Origin: Parasitella parasitica
Taxonomy: Eukaryota > Mucoromycota > Mucoromycetes > Mucorales > Mucoraceae
Direction of reading: 5' to 3'
NCBI GenBank assembly: GCA_025201805.1
Contig: MU619305.1
Location: 3,839 to 26,756, forward strand
Length of the DNA stretch: 22,918 bases
Below are positions 9,871 to 20,188 of the stretch, piece by piece. The notes beneath the pieces were generated by a model that worked only from the letters and a program-made list of their open reading frames with translations, ran no database searches and was not told where the DNA came from. Position 1 is the first letter of the stretch. The number at the start of each line of letters is the position of its first letter. A program made the position numbers and the translations under genes.

Positions 9871-10580
9871 TTATTTCTTTTCATCCTCTTCTTCAAGGGC
9901 GATAATATCATTCTTTACTAATAGATCCTCGAGATCACCAGATTGGTGCATATTTAATAAAATATCACAGCCACCAACAAACTCGCCCTTGACATAAACT
10001 TGAGGAATAGTAGGCCATTCAGAATATTCCTTGATAGATTCTCTTAATTCAGCGTCTTCCAATACATTGAACGCATTGACTTTAGTATCAAAGTCGACAC
10101 CCTGAACTTGCATGATTTGAACAGTAGCACGACTAAAACCACACTATAATAACAAAGCTCTTTAGCCCTATATCAATCTACAGCCAATTACTATACGTCT
10201 CATACCATGGGTGCATCGGGGGTACCCTTCATGAATAAGACAATATCATTTGATTTGATGTCCTGATGCCAAATTTATGATTTACTTTTTATCGTTTTGT
10301 ATTCAATTGCCCTTGGCACCTGTATACATACCTTATCCAAACGAGCCTTCATCTCGGTAGAGATCCAACGGGAAAACAAGGAACCGCTTGTTGGACGCAA
10401 GTTTACAATTGGGCGTAAGAAGGCAGACTATCAACATATCAAGATGTGAAATTAAAAATTTAATAGATGAGTAAAAAATTCATCAAACAATTTCATTTTA
10501 TAATAACACATCAATTCATCAACTAATTCAACACAAATGTCAAAACTTACAGTTCTGGTGGTAGCACGAAAGAAGCTCAT
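9871..10580 (-). CDS. GRX5: Mitochondrial monothiol glutaredoxin, 151 aa
   Basis: Four exons on the minus strand: 10551-10580, 10332-10427, 10206-10262 and 9871-10143, with introns bounded by GTAAGT/GTATG and TAG/CAG. The product starts with a Ser/Arg-rich, acid-free presequence ([16 protein letters not shown]) typical of mitochondrial import. The glutaredoxin fold follows: [16 protein letters not shown] (active-site C62), then [18 protein letters not shown] with the TIP and GG-C-D glutathione-binding motifs. CGFS monothiol glutaredoxins of the Grx5 type bind a [2Fe-2S] cluster with glutathione and pass clusters on in mitochondrial iron-sulfur assembly. The acidic end EEEDEKK is common in fungal copies. 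The CGFS cysteine is the first codon of the last exon, so the catalytic motif depends on correct splicing. Confidence 0.96.
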
Positions 10581-11853
10581 AATATTGGTTTAATATAAGT
10601 GAGTTGTAGAGCGAAGAGAAAACAGAAGATTACACACCAGGGACATGAAATTATAGTGGGGGTTGCTTACTATTTCTGGTGACTGCGACGCTATCACAAT
10701 ACTGGTTTTAAGCGTTGATCTAGAGAAGGTGACAAGACAAAATGTTATATCTTGACGGTTAGCCTAATAAGAATTTTGTTCAAAAGATGGATTCCACACT
10801 TTAAAGCATTCTACTGCGACAAGATCACCACAGACACATATCGCCAAGATGTCCAAATGAGTTTTAAATCATGGTTCTCAACCATTCTTCTGTCTGTGCA
10901 AAGCAAAAATCACAATTTTATTAACGTCGATAGCATTATTGATAGAATAATGTACCTTTTATGACTTATTTGTGGCACAATATGTGAGTCATTTTTCATC
11001 CCCACTACTTGTTTATCTTTAAAATTATAGCTACTATTATTGACAAGAAATACTTAATGACACATGCTCGATCATCATGGACAGAGGTGTGGAGATTCAT
11101 GGGAAGACCAGCATGGCCGAGCACAATCAATCGATTAGACACAGTCGTTATATTTGCTAAATAAGTACTGTGAACCTTTTTTTTTTAAGCTTCCAAACGA
11201 GCTTGAAGATTAAATCACTAATCATAGTCGATCCACTAATTGAGTATGCCACATCTAATTCTTTCTTGCGCAAAACGAAGGTTAATTGTGAATAATAAAA
11301 TAGTGAGCGCCATTGTTGCTGTTTGTCAATCCATTACAAGCAGATTTTAATCATTTTTCTCTACGGTAAATATTTTATATATACCACTTAATGCCGCGAG
11401 TGCATCTCTGACTCCATGTAATCTCATAATAGCTATTTTAGTGATAAGATAGGCGAAAAAAGCCTGTAGGCAAATTAATTTTGTAAAACTGATACATGCA
11501 CTGCTACATCTTTTTCGTACTTTGTAACCGTAGCTCTGTTCAAACATGATGCTTTGCCAAATACATTTATATTAATTATAAAGCTGTGTGCATAGGTTTC
11601 AATGCGTTTATTACATTTATAAGATCTGTATATAGTGTATATATATGTATATTTATATAAAAAAAGGTTGTATACCCACATAAATCATAACATACACAAA
11701 CAAATGATGCATATAGAAATATATATTAGTGTGGCAACTGAACTAAGTTAACTGGGCATAAATGTATAGTATAAAAAAATTGGCTAATAAAAAATTGGGG
11801 TCATAAGTAACAAAAAAAAATGACTGGAATGGAGACAAGAATCAAACGTGTTT
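10581..11853. other. Intergenic, 1.27 kb, no gene seen
   Basis: This lies between the start of the glutaredoxin gene and the stop of the RhoGAP gene. It is AT-rich with a TA-rich tract around 11620-11660. The small open frames (for example plus 10752-10964 and minus 11347-11681) show no domain or splice support. A TGAGTCA occurs at 10985-10991, about 400 nt upstream of the glutaredoxin start, too far to claim a role. Confidence 0.5.
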
Positions 11854-13286
11854 TCATCTAAGCGTGCTTGCCGATAGAATCTTTCTTACTGTATTTGATC
11901 TTGGAAAAAAGGGAGACGTTTTTTTTGCTAAGGAATGGTGAAACCCGCCGTTACTACCACTTTTCTCGAAAACGAAATCATTAGATCTTTGTTGCTGTTG
12001 CTGCTGCTGTTGCTGTTGGTAGTAATTTTCAGTGGTGGACGATGCAGAGGCGGAAAACTGCGCAGAAGTGGAAGGCTGTGCGATTGGAATAACAGGACCT
12101 ACTGCCTGTTGCTGCAAAGGATAAAATTGAGCCATCATAATGTCGTTTGGTAGAGGTACTATGCTGCTGTTGGTTGAAAAAGGAGAGGGTAACGATTTGT
12201 TTCCTGCTAATGCGACAGGCTGGTTGTAATAAACAAGGTGTTGTTTCCAGGAATTGTCTTGGTTCGATTTTTGCTGATTCTCATGGAGACGGAGCATTTG
12301 CGCATCAAGAGTATAGATCAAACTCTCGTGCTGCTCGATCATTACCGTCCAGATATTTGTCCAGTTCTTGTTTAACTTGATATGCTGCTCAATAGTGGAT
12401 GATTGGTGAGCCAGATCGTGGGCATGTTTCTTTGATCTTTTGTGTATTGTTGTAGTTGGAGTAGAGTAGGAGATGTTCATGTGGTCTTTGAGTGATTGTT
12501 CAAAACCGGTACATACAGGGGCAAATACGGTAGCCAATGCTTCGGGGCTCATCATGTTGAAATGAACATGAGACTGAATTTTTGCTGAAGTCAAGAGGAT
12601 AGCATGCAGCAGCTGGCGGTTGTAAAATGGCAGCTTTACAATGATGTTAGATAGCTGATGAACTGTATTGTATTCGAGATCTACGTTTTGGAACTGCGCG
12701 TGGAATTGTTTTGGTATAACAGGCTCAGGTAACTCTCGAAGGTATTTTTTGACGAGGCTTGTTAGCGTGTGGATATCATACTTGGAAGGGTCGATCCTCT
12801 TTCTTTCGTCAGGTGAGCACAAATTGATCGTGTTTTCAAGGTAGCTGACCTCGGAAGTTGCACCCGACAAGCGAAAAATACCCTCTGTAGACAGGCCTAT
12901 ATTAAAATTATGGTGAGTCTGTGCGCCTTTCCCCTACTGAAAGTATGTAAATATGATCAATTTACCTCTTTTACTAATCTCATCAAAACAGAGAGCAACC
13001 GGATCTGGAACTCTCAAATTCCACAACTCAGAGCCAGTTTTTGATGCGTCGCATAAAGGAACTCCAAAAATACCTTTGAAGACTATGATTAGTATTTCTC
13101 CTCCTTATTACGCAATATATGACTCAATATACCTTGCTTTGATTGTTCTTGTCGCTGCCCGTAAAGATTGGCAGTAGGCGTGCTTTTATACTGCTTGGTG
13201 AATAAATAAGTGAATGGATTCCTATGCTTCTTTTTCTGTGCTGGCTGTGGTGAATTGGATGGAGTGGGGTTAAATGCGGGATACAT
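11854..13286 (-). CDS. RhoGAP-domain protein, 437 aa
   Basis: Three exons on the minus strand: 13133-13286, 12966-13082 and 11854-12896, with introns of 50 and 69 nt. The first two junctions split codons for V52 and G91. The RhoGAP domain runs from VFKGIFGVPL (52-61) past the arginine finger R99 in EGIFRLSG, through KKYLRELPEPVIP (140-152), to FNMMSPEALATVFAP. GTPase-activating proteins of this family switch off Rho, Rac or Cdc42 and so act on polarity and the actin cytoskeleton. The N-terminus has a basic patch (KKKHRN). The C-terminal ~220 residues look disordered, with a Q10 run coded by mixed CAA/CAG and a basic end (RSNTVRKILSASTLR). No second domain (PH, SH3, LIM or Sec14) is visible, which makes it a short RhoGAP. 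The first ATG in frame was chosen as start; a further upstream exon cannot be excluded. Confidence 0.92.
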
Positions 13287-13341
13287 AGTGTGAACGAGAC
13301 AGAAAGAAGCAGAAGAAAGAGGGAAAGAAGAAAGCGAGTTT

Positions 13342-13400
13342 TTATTATTATTATTATTATTATTATTTCAAAGCTGATTAAAAAAAAAAAAAAAAAAAAA
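13342..13400. repeat. (TTA)n tract and 21-bp A-run
   Basis: (TTA)n covers 13342-13367 and an uninterrupted A-run covers 13380-13400. Both are in the presumed promoter or leader of the RhoGAP gene, where the minus strand reads as a T-run followed by (TAA)n. Confidence 0.9.
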
Positions 13401-15451
13401 TACATTTTGCTTGCCCAGAACATAAAAGGCAAATCATTGTTTTCATATTGATCCAAATTAGGCTTTTTGCTTTTCGTTGTACACAACAATGCTCACGATT
13501 AAAGAGTGTACAAGTGATTGTATGGTCAAGAAAGGCTATGTATAATCACGTTTTCTTATTCTTATCTGAATTTATCGAACCATATTTTTCTATTTAGCTC
13601 AGTAGATGCATTTGTGGTAATGAATGATAAACCACCGCTAGTGCTTGCAAAATAGTCTGCAGGCTACTGCTGCCAGTGATTATTTTTGTGGATGTCGGAG
13701 GCATTGCTATTGATTTCAAAGCATTGTAAAAGGGCTATTTTGCAAAATACAAGGTCATTATCAAATGGAAATAGCTGGAGGTTAATATTGGTGCTTCCCA
13801 TACCTAAAGATGTTGTTTTCTGAAAAAGATGTCTTTACTGTAGCTCTGGCTCACCCGCTTCATTTTTCCGCATATCACAAGTTAGGGCTGGGATCCAGCA
13901 AGTCTAGATTCTAAAAAACTGGATTGGCAGCACATGAATAAAATACCTAGTGATACACTTACGAATTTTTCCTTGTCAACAATGATAAGTGAGGATATAG
14001 GTTCTAAATGAAAAATATTATCTGAAAATCCAAGTTGTTTATTTAATGGAACTTGAACTCAATTATTTTGCTAATGACTTTGGGATAGCTTTGAAGTCCT
14101 GATGTTCATTAGATGCCTAATAGTGAGCTCCGTAGACAGCAAAAGGCTCAAGTATTCTCAAAGGATATTATCAATACAAGTTATAAATGATTGTCTTGCC
14201 TGACAGTTAAATTTTTAGCAAATACTATGAAAATTATGATTAATGTAGTTTATATGAAATTGCATATACTAAAGATGTTGAAAACAAACTAGGAGCTAGA
14301 GTTAGACATTGAATTCAATCGAGAGTATTCTATGCATGTTACCCTTCTATACTCATAAAGACGTTTTTTTTGTTTGTTTTGCAAATAGGTATTTTATTCT
14401 GATTGTGCTGTTGAACTTAACCAACTAATCACACTTTATAAAGATTATCAAGAGTGGCAAAATTTGATTTTCTCACGCATAACTTCCTCTAGACACGTCC
14501 CCCAGGGAAGATTAAGTATTTAACGGATAGCCCAGATTATGGCCATATTAGCCAGACGTAAATCAATTCATATTTTGGTATTTATCAAAGCATATAGGCT
14601 TCTGTATACATTTTTATATGAATACTTGTTTTTCCTGCCGATAGCTCTAAAGTTATCATTATTTCAATTATGGAACTATCTTTCTTGGTAGTGAAAATTT
14701 TTCACTATGTTTAACTGGTTTGATCTCTGTTTTACGGCTCATTTCGCAGAAGTTGTAACCAAATGTTTGTTACTTATGAAAATAAAAATTGCTTTTGTAC
14801 ATAAGTTTTGATAGACATGTCGCCCAGTGGAAAGCAAGCTAAGCTCAGATAGCAGTAATCATCCCTGATTTGATGGCGCATAAGACAGGCTTTGATTTGC
14901 TCTTTATCGCAGCTTATGATCATTAGCTTATTCCAAAACTCTTTCATATATGGCCAAAGAAATATTGACATTCCGACCAGGGTGGTGACCAATTGTCCAT
15001 TATCACCATCGTCTTCATATATACATATGTCCAATTTGTTTTGTCCAATATCAGCTTCAAAATTTACGATGTCTCAATGTAACATACCATCAGCAACGCC
15101 TTTTTCTTTGCTGTCTCCTTTCTTTTCTTCTTGTTTTTGCATGATTCTACATTCATGTGTATCAAAAACAGATTGATAATTTTACAATCAAGCGGATAAA
15201 TTAATGTACCAATCCTGTTCTATGACAAAGCATACAACCGAGGTCTCCTACGATCACATATAGTCTGAAGAGTGTCAAAAAGTAATTGAAAGCATGCCTT
15301 GACGTATTCAGATGTATATCAAAGCTGAATGACGTCGGACAAAATATCAAAATCCAATTTAACTTTAACTTGATAAAACGCTTCTTTTAAAATGCTCACA
15401 AAACTGTTCCAATGTATCTATGAATTTTAACTAGCATTTTAGATGACTAGC
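13401..15451. other. Gene-poor stretch with coding-like fragments
   Basis: No intact gene was recognised in about 2 kb. Short plus-strand frames with protein-like composition occur at about 13811-13912, 13934-14007, 14291-14356 and 14391-14519. They are broken by stops and lack obvious splice links. On the minus strand a frame at 14774-15034 may continue to an ATG near 15146. Together they suggest a decayed gene or transposon, but I cannot name the family. Confidence 0.4.
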
Positions 15452-15927
15452 TAAGCGTATAAAAAATTCCCAAATAGCGCATCACGAAAATCAATTGGCG
15501 TTTCTTTCAACTTGAGCATATTCAAATTAGCAACACACACAGATTTTTTATTGAAGATGGCCAAGGCAGGCTAACTACAGAGGATGGTGAAGAAGCTATG
15601 GATTACATCATCGAAGAAGGAAATGAGTTTAATCTTCGAAACTTGAACGACTTTGACTGCATATAAGGAATGTCAACCTATTCCCATTGATCTCGATCTG
15701 ATCTGCCATAATTAGACAGGAGATCATGGCAATGTACTTCAATTGAAGATTGAAGATTGTCCAATGATGTGATGTGATAAGCTTGTGTAAATTGGAGAAT
15801 AAAGTCTCTGTTTCAAATCAAGAAGGTTATTCCTGTAAGTAACACAGATCTGAGCACCAGGATAAAGGTTAAGGCACTGTCAGATCAAAGACGTGTAGCC
15901 CTTGCTGTATAACCTCATATCATACCC

Positions 15928-16075
15928 TGTCAAGTAGATTGTCACTGTAAATTAGTCTTGTCAATTAGTAATCTAAATAAGTCACCATAAATTTATGTAG
16001 TTGTAAAAAGTATAAATAGCAGATGCAATTTCGATCTTAAATAAAGTATCTTTAAGTTTTCGTATCTCGTTAACA
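15928..16075 (+). repeat. Possible solo-LTR-like segment
   Basis: The segment starts TGT and ends in TAACA. It contains a TATAAATA (16011-16018) and an AATAAA (16039-16044) in LTR-like order. It lies inside the Tc1 element, just upstream of the transposase remnant. No matching target-site duplication was found and the left end is ambiguous (TGT also at 15940 and 15946). Confidence 0.25.
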
Positions 16076-16096
16076 TTTGGTTTTTTATTATCTTTT

Positions 16097-17140
16097 TTAA
16101 CCCAACACGATCCCGAGGACGAGAATCTAGAAGACATAATTTTGCTAGTCATTGAAAGAGTCAATAAGACTATTGCTGAGAGGACCGCTCAAACTTGGGC
16201 AAAAAGGATTAGAACGGAACCAGACTGGAACATCTATGAAAAGCAAACCAACTAAGGCAATCGGGTTAAGAGTCACCTTCAAGAGCCACAAAGATTGCAT
16301 GTTTTTGAGCTTTTTGACGAGAAACCATATACTACGACCGACGAAGTTGTAGATAGTTTGACAAAGGCTTTTGAAGTATTTTATTTAAAGAAGTCAACAG
16401 TTAACAGCTTTATATTACATGAGTGTAATTTGAAGATCAAAAAATTGCAATGACAATCTAAAGCTCGAAAAGATTTTGCGCGCATTAATGCAAGATACGA
16501 ATGGGGTATGGAGTATGATAAGTCAGACATGGACTATCTTCAGAACTGTGTTTTTATCGATGAATCAGGTTTTGATATTAACAAGAGCATGGTCGTTCAG
16601 CTTCCGATACACCAGCTATTGCGTCAACGCCATCTGCAAAAACTGAATCACGTTCCATCTTGGGGGCGATAGCCACTGTTGGCGTTGTTAATATTGATGT
16701 ACGAGCTCCTCAAGTGAATAAGAGAATCAAAGTTGCTGGTGGCCGCCACTGATACTAAAAAAGTTGGCACAACAACAGGGCATTATCTCAATTTTTTAAG
16801 AGGGACACTCGATCAAGTAGACAAATATCCTGAATTAAAGGGCTTTTATCTTGTAATGGATAATGCACCTATTCACAACCAAGAGAAAATTGAGAAGCTC
16901 ATTACCAACAGAAGCTATAGATGTGTATATCCTCCACCTTACTCTCCTGAGCTGAATCCTTTTGAGCAATTTTGGTCTTTAGTTAAAAATACAATCAAGC
17001 GTAGTAAATTCAACGACAAAGAAGACTTGTTTCCGAGAATCCGTGATGCTTGTAATGAAGTACCTCGTAAGATAATAACCAAGTCAGTAGAGCATTCTAT
17101 TAGATGTTTTGAGAACTGTAGAAATAAAGAACCATTTTAA
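16097..17140 (+). pseudogene. Tc1-family DD34E transposase, broken
   Basis: The plus-strand reading starts near THDPEDEN-like residues at about 16100 and passes RTAQTWAKRIRTEPDWNIYE, then a stop (about 16252) and a second stop (TGA near 16451). The first catalytic Asp is in CVFIDESGFDIN (about 16551). A one-base loss near 16590 and another frame change plus a short deletion near 16735 follow. The last 135 codons are intact to the stop at 17140: the second Asp in LVMDNAPIH and the Glu in NPFEQFW are 34 residues apart, giving the DD34E signature of the Tc1 family. An intact copy would cut and paste DNA at TA sites. This one cannot make a full protein. A coding-like fragment at about 15550-15664 (RLTTEDGEEAMDYII) may be its degraded 5' part. 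Confidence 0.87.
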
Positions 17141-17227
17141 CGAGGGAACAATATGATAATCTAAAAGTTTTTATTATGCCGCCATTTGATTTTCGCGATA
17201 CGCTATTTGGAAATTTTTATACGCTTA

Positions 17228-17268
17228 TTGAGATTTAGAAAAAGTGCCATTTGGGACCATACGCAATG
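17228..17268 (-). mobile_element. Half of a MITE (left TIR plus interior) in copy A
   Basis: Read on the minus strand this starts CATTGCGTATGGTCCC right after a TA (17269-17270) and matches the left half of the complete MITE at 21232-21354, differing at one position. It then breaks off at TA where the 15454-17225 element begins. Confidence 0.75.
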
Positions 17269-17270
17269 TA

Positions 17271-17960
17271 TTCTTTTGGGTTTCAAAGGCACACAGATCT
17301 CCATGTTGACTACTCCAAGCAGACAGATTGCACCAAGAATAGTATGACTAACTGCTTTAGCTGAAGGCGTTGTAACAATAGCAAGAGTACCTCGAGTAGA
17401 TCTTGTTGTAGACGGTTTTATGTTAATGTCAAATGCACTTTCGTCAATGAAAATGCAATCTTTTGTATAGTTCATATCAGTTTTTGACCAAGTTTTAACC
17501 CATTCATAATCTCTCTATAATCTTAGCACTTTGGTTTCTTGCGACTGGATGACGAGTAGCTTTTTTGATACTTAAATTACACTCGGTGGATATAAACTTT
17601 CCGATTACAGTTTCTTTCAGACTAAAGCCTTCAAAGCTTTTGGCGAGTTCATCAACTGCATCAGACACTCGGGCATGAGGATATTCGTCAAAAAATTGTA
17701 TAACTGCTCTTTATCTTCCTCTTGAAGCTGACTCTTTTTTGGTGTTTATCTTTTTGGTTCGTTTTTCGTAAATGTTCCACTCAGGATCGTCCCTAAATTT
17801 CTTGGTCCAATCCTATCCTGTACGCACATTAAGCAGCTCTTCTGGCTGTTACTTTTTTTCACCAGCTTCTTGGAAGAACCGACGTATTCGAGTCTTCAAA
17901 GGAGTAGTGTTGAAATAATTTTTACTCGTCTTTATGTATTTCTTTGTTCGCGACAAAATT
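17271..17960 (-). pseudogene. Tc1-type transposase remnant, copy A
   Basis: Minus-strand remnant of a second Tc1-like transposase, distinct from the one at 16097-17140. From its 5' end: a possible N-terminal stretch (about 17850-17955, FFQEAGEK), an ELLNVRTG / EWNIYEKRTKK region, a central part, and the first catalytic Asp in CIFIDESAFDIN. It stops after VCVPLKP-like residues, where a MITE interrupts it. It has a one-base insertion shared with copy B that turns ERYEWV into a stop (about 17511), plus other stops. The second Asp and the Glu of the DDE triad are missing. The segment 17224-17755 is an inverted near-copy of 20744-21277. Confidence 0.85.
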
Positions 17961-18409
17961 ATGAAAGACAACATGTTTTCTACAGCTCAGAGTTTGGCCA
18001 AAGTTCGCTTTTGTATGAATGGCTCAAACTCGTTTTTGTAGCTCTAGTTAATTGTAGAACAAACTTTCCTTTTGTTTTTTTTGGGGAGGGTGGAGCCACT
18101 GCATAGCGCTAGCCTTCTTTTCGGATGGCTTTTTGTACCATAATGTATATTAAGGGAAGTATAAAAAAGAGAATAGATCTTTACGATTTTATTTTGAAGC
18201 GATCATATCTAAGATGTCTGGTTTCGATAAGGTAGTGGTATTCCCTGTTATAGATAATTATCTTAAACAACGTGGAAGTAAGAGGAAATAGAAAAAAAAA
18301 TTATTTATTGGCTTTATGGGTCTTCTTCTTGGCCTTTGTCTTTGTTTCATTTGTCTTCTTTTCATTCACTTTACAACAAAGTTGTTAGGCTCACACTGTA
18401 TATAATACG
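17961..18409. other. Spacer between transposase remnant and nuclease-like gene
   Basis: No clear gene was found. A TATAAAAAA (about 18160) precedes a 25-codon plus-strand frame (ATG 18213, MSGFDKVVVF to a TAG at 18290). It is too short to support. On the minus strand a Lys-rich stretch (about 18300-18365, ending KTHKANK) is open but could not be joined in frame to the upstream gene by a valid splice. Confidence 0.35.
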
Positions 18410-19923
18410 TCAGTACACTGTTGCTATAGTCAGTTTGTTTGCAATCAATACCTTAACAAAATAAAAAGCTTCGACAATTGTAGGCAAGTGTACAAGGTGG
18501 TTCAAAGAGAAGCGATTGATTGCCATAGGCATATATACGCCATCAGCAAGAAGCATCGTTTGGAAAAGCGTACAGTCAAATCCTATCAAAGTATCTGTAT
18601 CAGATAGCATGTTCTTTTCTGGTACACGACATACAAAATGAGAGCATACCTTCGACCAAAAGACCAAGTGACGAAGGGTTTTGCACTCCCAAACAAAGTT
18701 GCTCGTCCACAGATCCTTTCATCTGCTTCATTAGTTTTGCGTAGTCATCTTCAGGTTGGTATTTGCTTGCAGTCTCCGGTCTTTTCACTTCAACAAAGAA
18801 GAAATAGAGCTCTTTGCTCTTGACCTTCGTGCCAATCAAGAAGTCTGGTTTCTTGCCTTCTTTATTTGGCTTTTCAATTCTATCCATGAGCATGATATAT
18901 GGCGGTTAGTATAGGCATAAATAAAAATAACTAGGTATACACTTACATGGCATATAAAAGGTCTTTGCTTGCATCTTGTAGTAGCACTCTTCGAATAACC
19001 GGCATTAAATGCTTTTCCGTGAATGAAGCTTCAGAGGTGTTTGCAATACAAGCATGGAACTGACTCACATGTCTGACTAGGTATTTGACCATGCTCATCA
19101 TGTCTTCCTTTACTTCATTTTCTTCCTCCTCTTCTTCCTCTTCTTCCTCTTCTTCCTCTTCTTCTCTATCTTCTTTTTCTCCTTCTTCACTTTCTTTATC
19201 ATCTTCTCCAACTCTCTATTTGCAAATATTATTAGAAAAAGCTATTTTTTTTTTGGATTTGTTCAACTTACGTCGGCTTCGTTCTTGCAGTACACAACTG
19301 CCTTGGTAGGTGTACGCTCGAACCTGGGCTTCATGCGGCTAGCTATTGATCTCAAAGCTTTGCGAGTGCTTCCATAGAAGTATCTAGTAACACATTTTTT
19401 ATTGTCAAACTTATTAAGGGGGAATATATGAGAGAGGGAGCTAGAGTGAGAAGAGTTGTTCCAGTTGAAGTTAGCGCGTGAAGAGAAAGAGGAAAGATAG
19501 CTCTTTGAATACTTACAGGATTCTCAAGCCATTTATGTTATTTCCTTCATCGACTTCGCCAATGGACTTCTTTCTGAACCTCTTGAATGCTTCAGTAATG
19601 TTGATATTTTTGACAAGAAGCTAAAAGTAATGTTTAGGCCTTATTCAGCTATAGGTATCCACGCATTTATTTACCTTTTCTTTCGGCTTCCACTCCTTGC
19701 TTCCTCCAACCAGAAAGTACTTTATTTTTACAGTTCGCTTGACATCTGCGGGAGAGATTGATCCTTCCGACAAATCAGAACTAGGAGCTGAAAGAACGTG
19801 AATAAGTATAGAGTTGGTTTTCACATATAAAAACTCTTTTGAACGTACATCTCTCTCTCTTTTCGAATTTATTGTGAAGTTGACATGACCGTAGAAGGCT
19901 GATTTATTTAGGAAGTTAGACAT
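18410..19923 (-). CDS. Six-exon gene with PD-(D/E)XK nuclease-like motif, 378 aa
   Basis: Exons on the minus strand: 19675-19923, 19517-19620, 19272-19383, 18947-19215, 18650-18879 and 18410-18582. The five introns are 54, 133, 56, 67 and 67 nt, all GT-AG, and intron 4 carries a perfect TACTAAC branch site. The joined frame is open throughout. Residues 1-155 are basic and unrecognised. A Glu run (about 170-187) is coded by a GAAGAAGAG microsatellite. Then comes a helix-like segment with E227, and the key motif: P256-D257-F, 17 residues, E275-V-K277 (FFFVEVKRP). This spacing fits the PD-(D/E)XK nuclease fold, with the acid, ExK and a following helix (DDYAKLMKQMK). The C-terminus is LLADGVYMPMAINRF and onward. 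I recall similar multi-copy proteins in Mucorales; that they are nucleases is inference. The gene lies between inverted transposon remnants. Confidence 0.72.
19120..19166. repeat. Glu-codon microsatellite in exon 4
   Basis: CTTCTTCCT-type repeats on the plus strand code for a Glu run on the minus strand. They also create a Ser-rich shadow frame on the plus strand. Length is likely to vary between isolates. Confidence 0.85.
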
Positions 19924-20074
19924 TTTAGAGTATACGATCAGATTACTAAGAAAGTCGAAGGTGAGGAAGAAGTCTTGTCAAGCATTCTCTCTGATAGGCA
20001 ATATGCTTCTTCTCTTGTGCGACTTTACTAACTTGAGCTTATTTAAACCCGCTTTTTTTTTCTTCATTTAATAT

Positions 20075-20132
20075 CTTAACACACACACACACACACAGTA
20101 GCAAGGTTCCCTTGCTTGCGAGGGCGTTTCAA
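20075..20132. repeat. Direct repeat R1 with (CA)n and hairpin
   Basis: Starts CTTAACACAC, has a (CA)n run, then the hairpin AGCAAGG-TTC-CCTTGCT (7-bp stem, 3-nt loop), and ends GCGTTTCAA. The partner R2 lies 339 bp further on in the same orientation. The two differ by four CA units and two C/T changes. Confidence 0.85.
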
Positions 20133-20188
20133 CTGGGCCTTGGCGAAAAGTTAGTGCTACGGAGGATCCTGTCCGCGGGAGTGGTAGC

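Larger units (their letters stand above)
15454..17225 (+). mobile_element. Tc1/mariner element, complete but inactive (1,772 bp)
   Basis: Terminal inverted repeats lie at 15454-15500 (47 bp) and 17180-17225 (46 bp). They start AGCGTATAAAAA and end in TGGCG, and differ at about four positions plus one gap. TA dinucleotides flank both ends (15452-15453 and 17226-17227), as expected from Tc1/mariner integration. Inside is a broken DD34E transposase on the plus strand. The outer right flank is a MITE fragment in copy A of another element. The left flank does not continue that MITE, so one side has been rearranged since insertion. Confidence 0.88.

Noticed and set aside
13124-13489. 121-codon minus-strand frame rich in Phe and Ile
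   Set aside because: It translates the A-run and (TTA)n tract and overlaps RhoGAP exon 1 in another frame.
15982-16164. 60-codon minus-strand frame
   Set aside because: It lies opposite the Tc1 transposase remnant and the LTR-like block, and has no domain.
17203-17475. Intact-looking 90-codon transposase frame (and its twin at 21025-21297)
   Set aside because: These are not genes in their own right: they read from mid-transposase into MITE and TIR sequence, and lack two of the three catalytic residues.
17870-18106. 78-codon plus-strand frame
   Set aside because: It is antisense to the likely N-terminal part of transposase copy A, and the end is low-complexity.
19085-19309. Ser-rich plus-strand frame
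   Set aside because: It is the shadow of the Glu-codon microsatellite in exon 4 of the nuclease-like gene.
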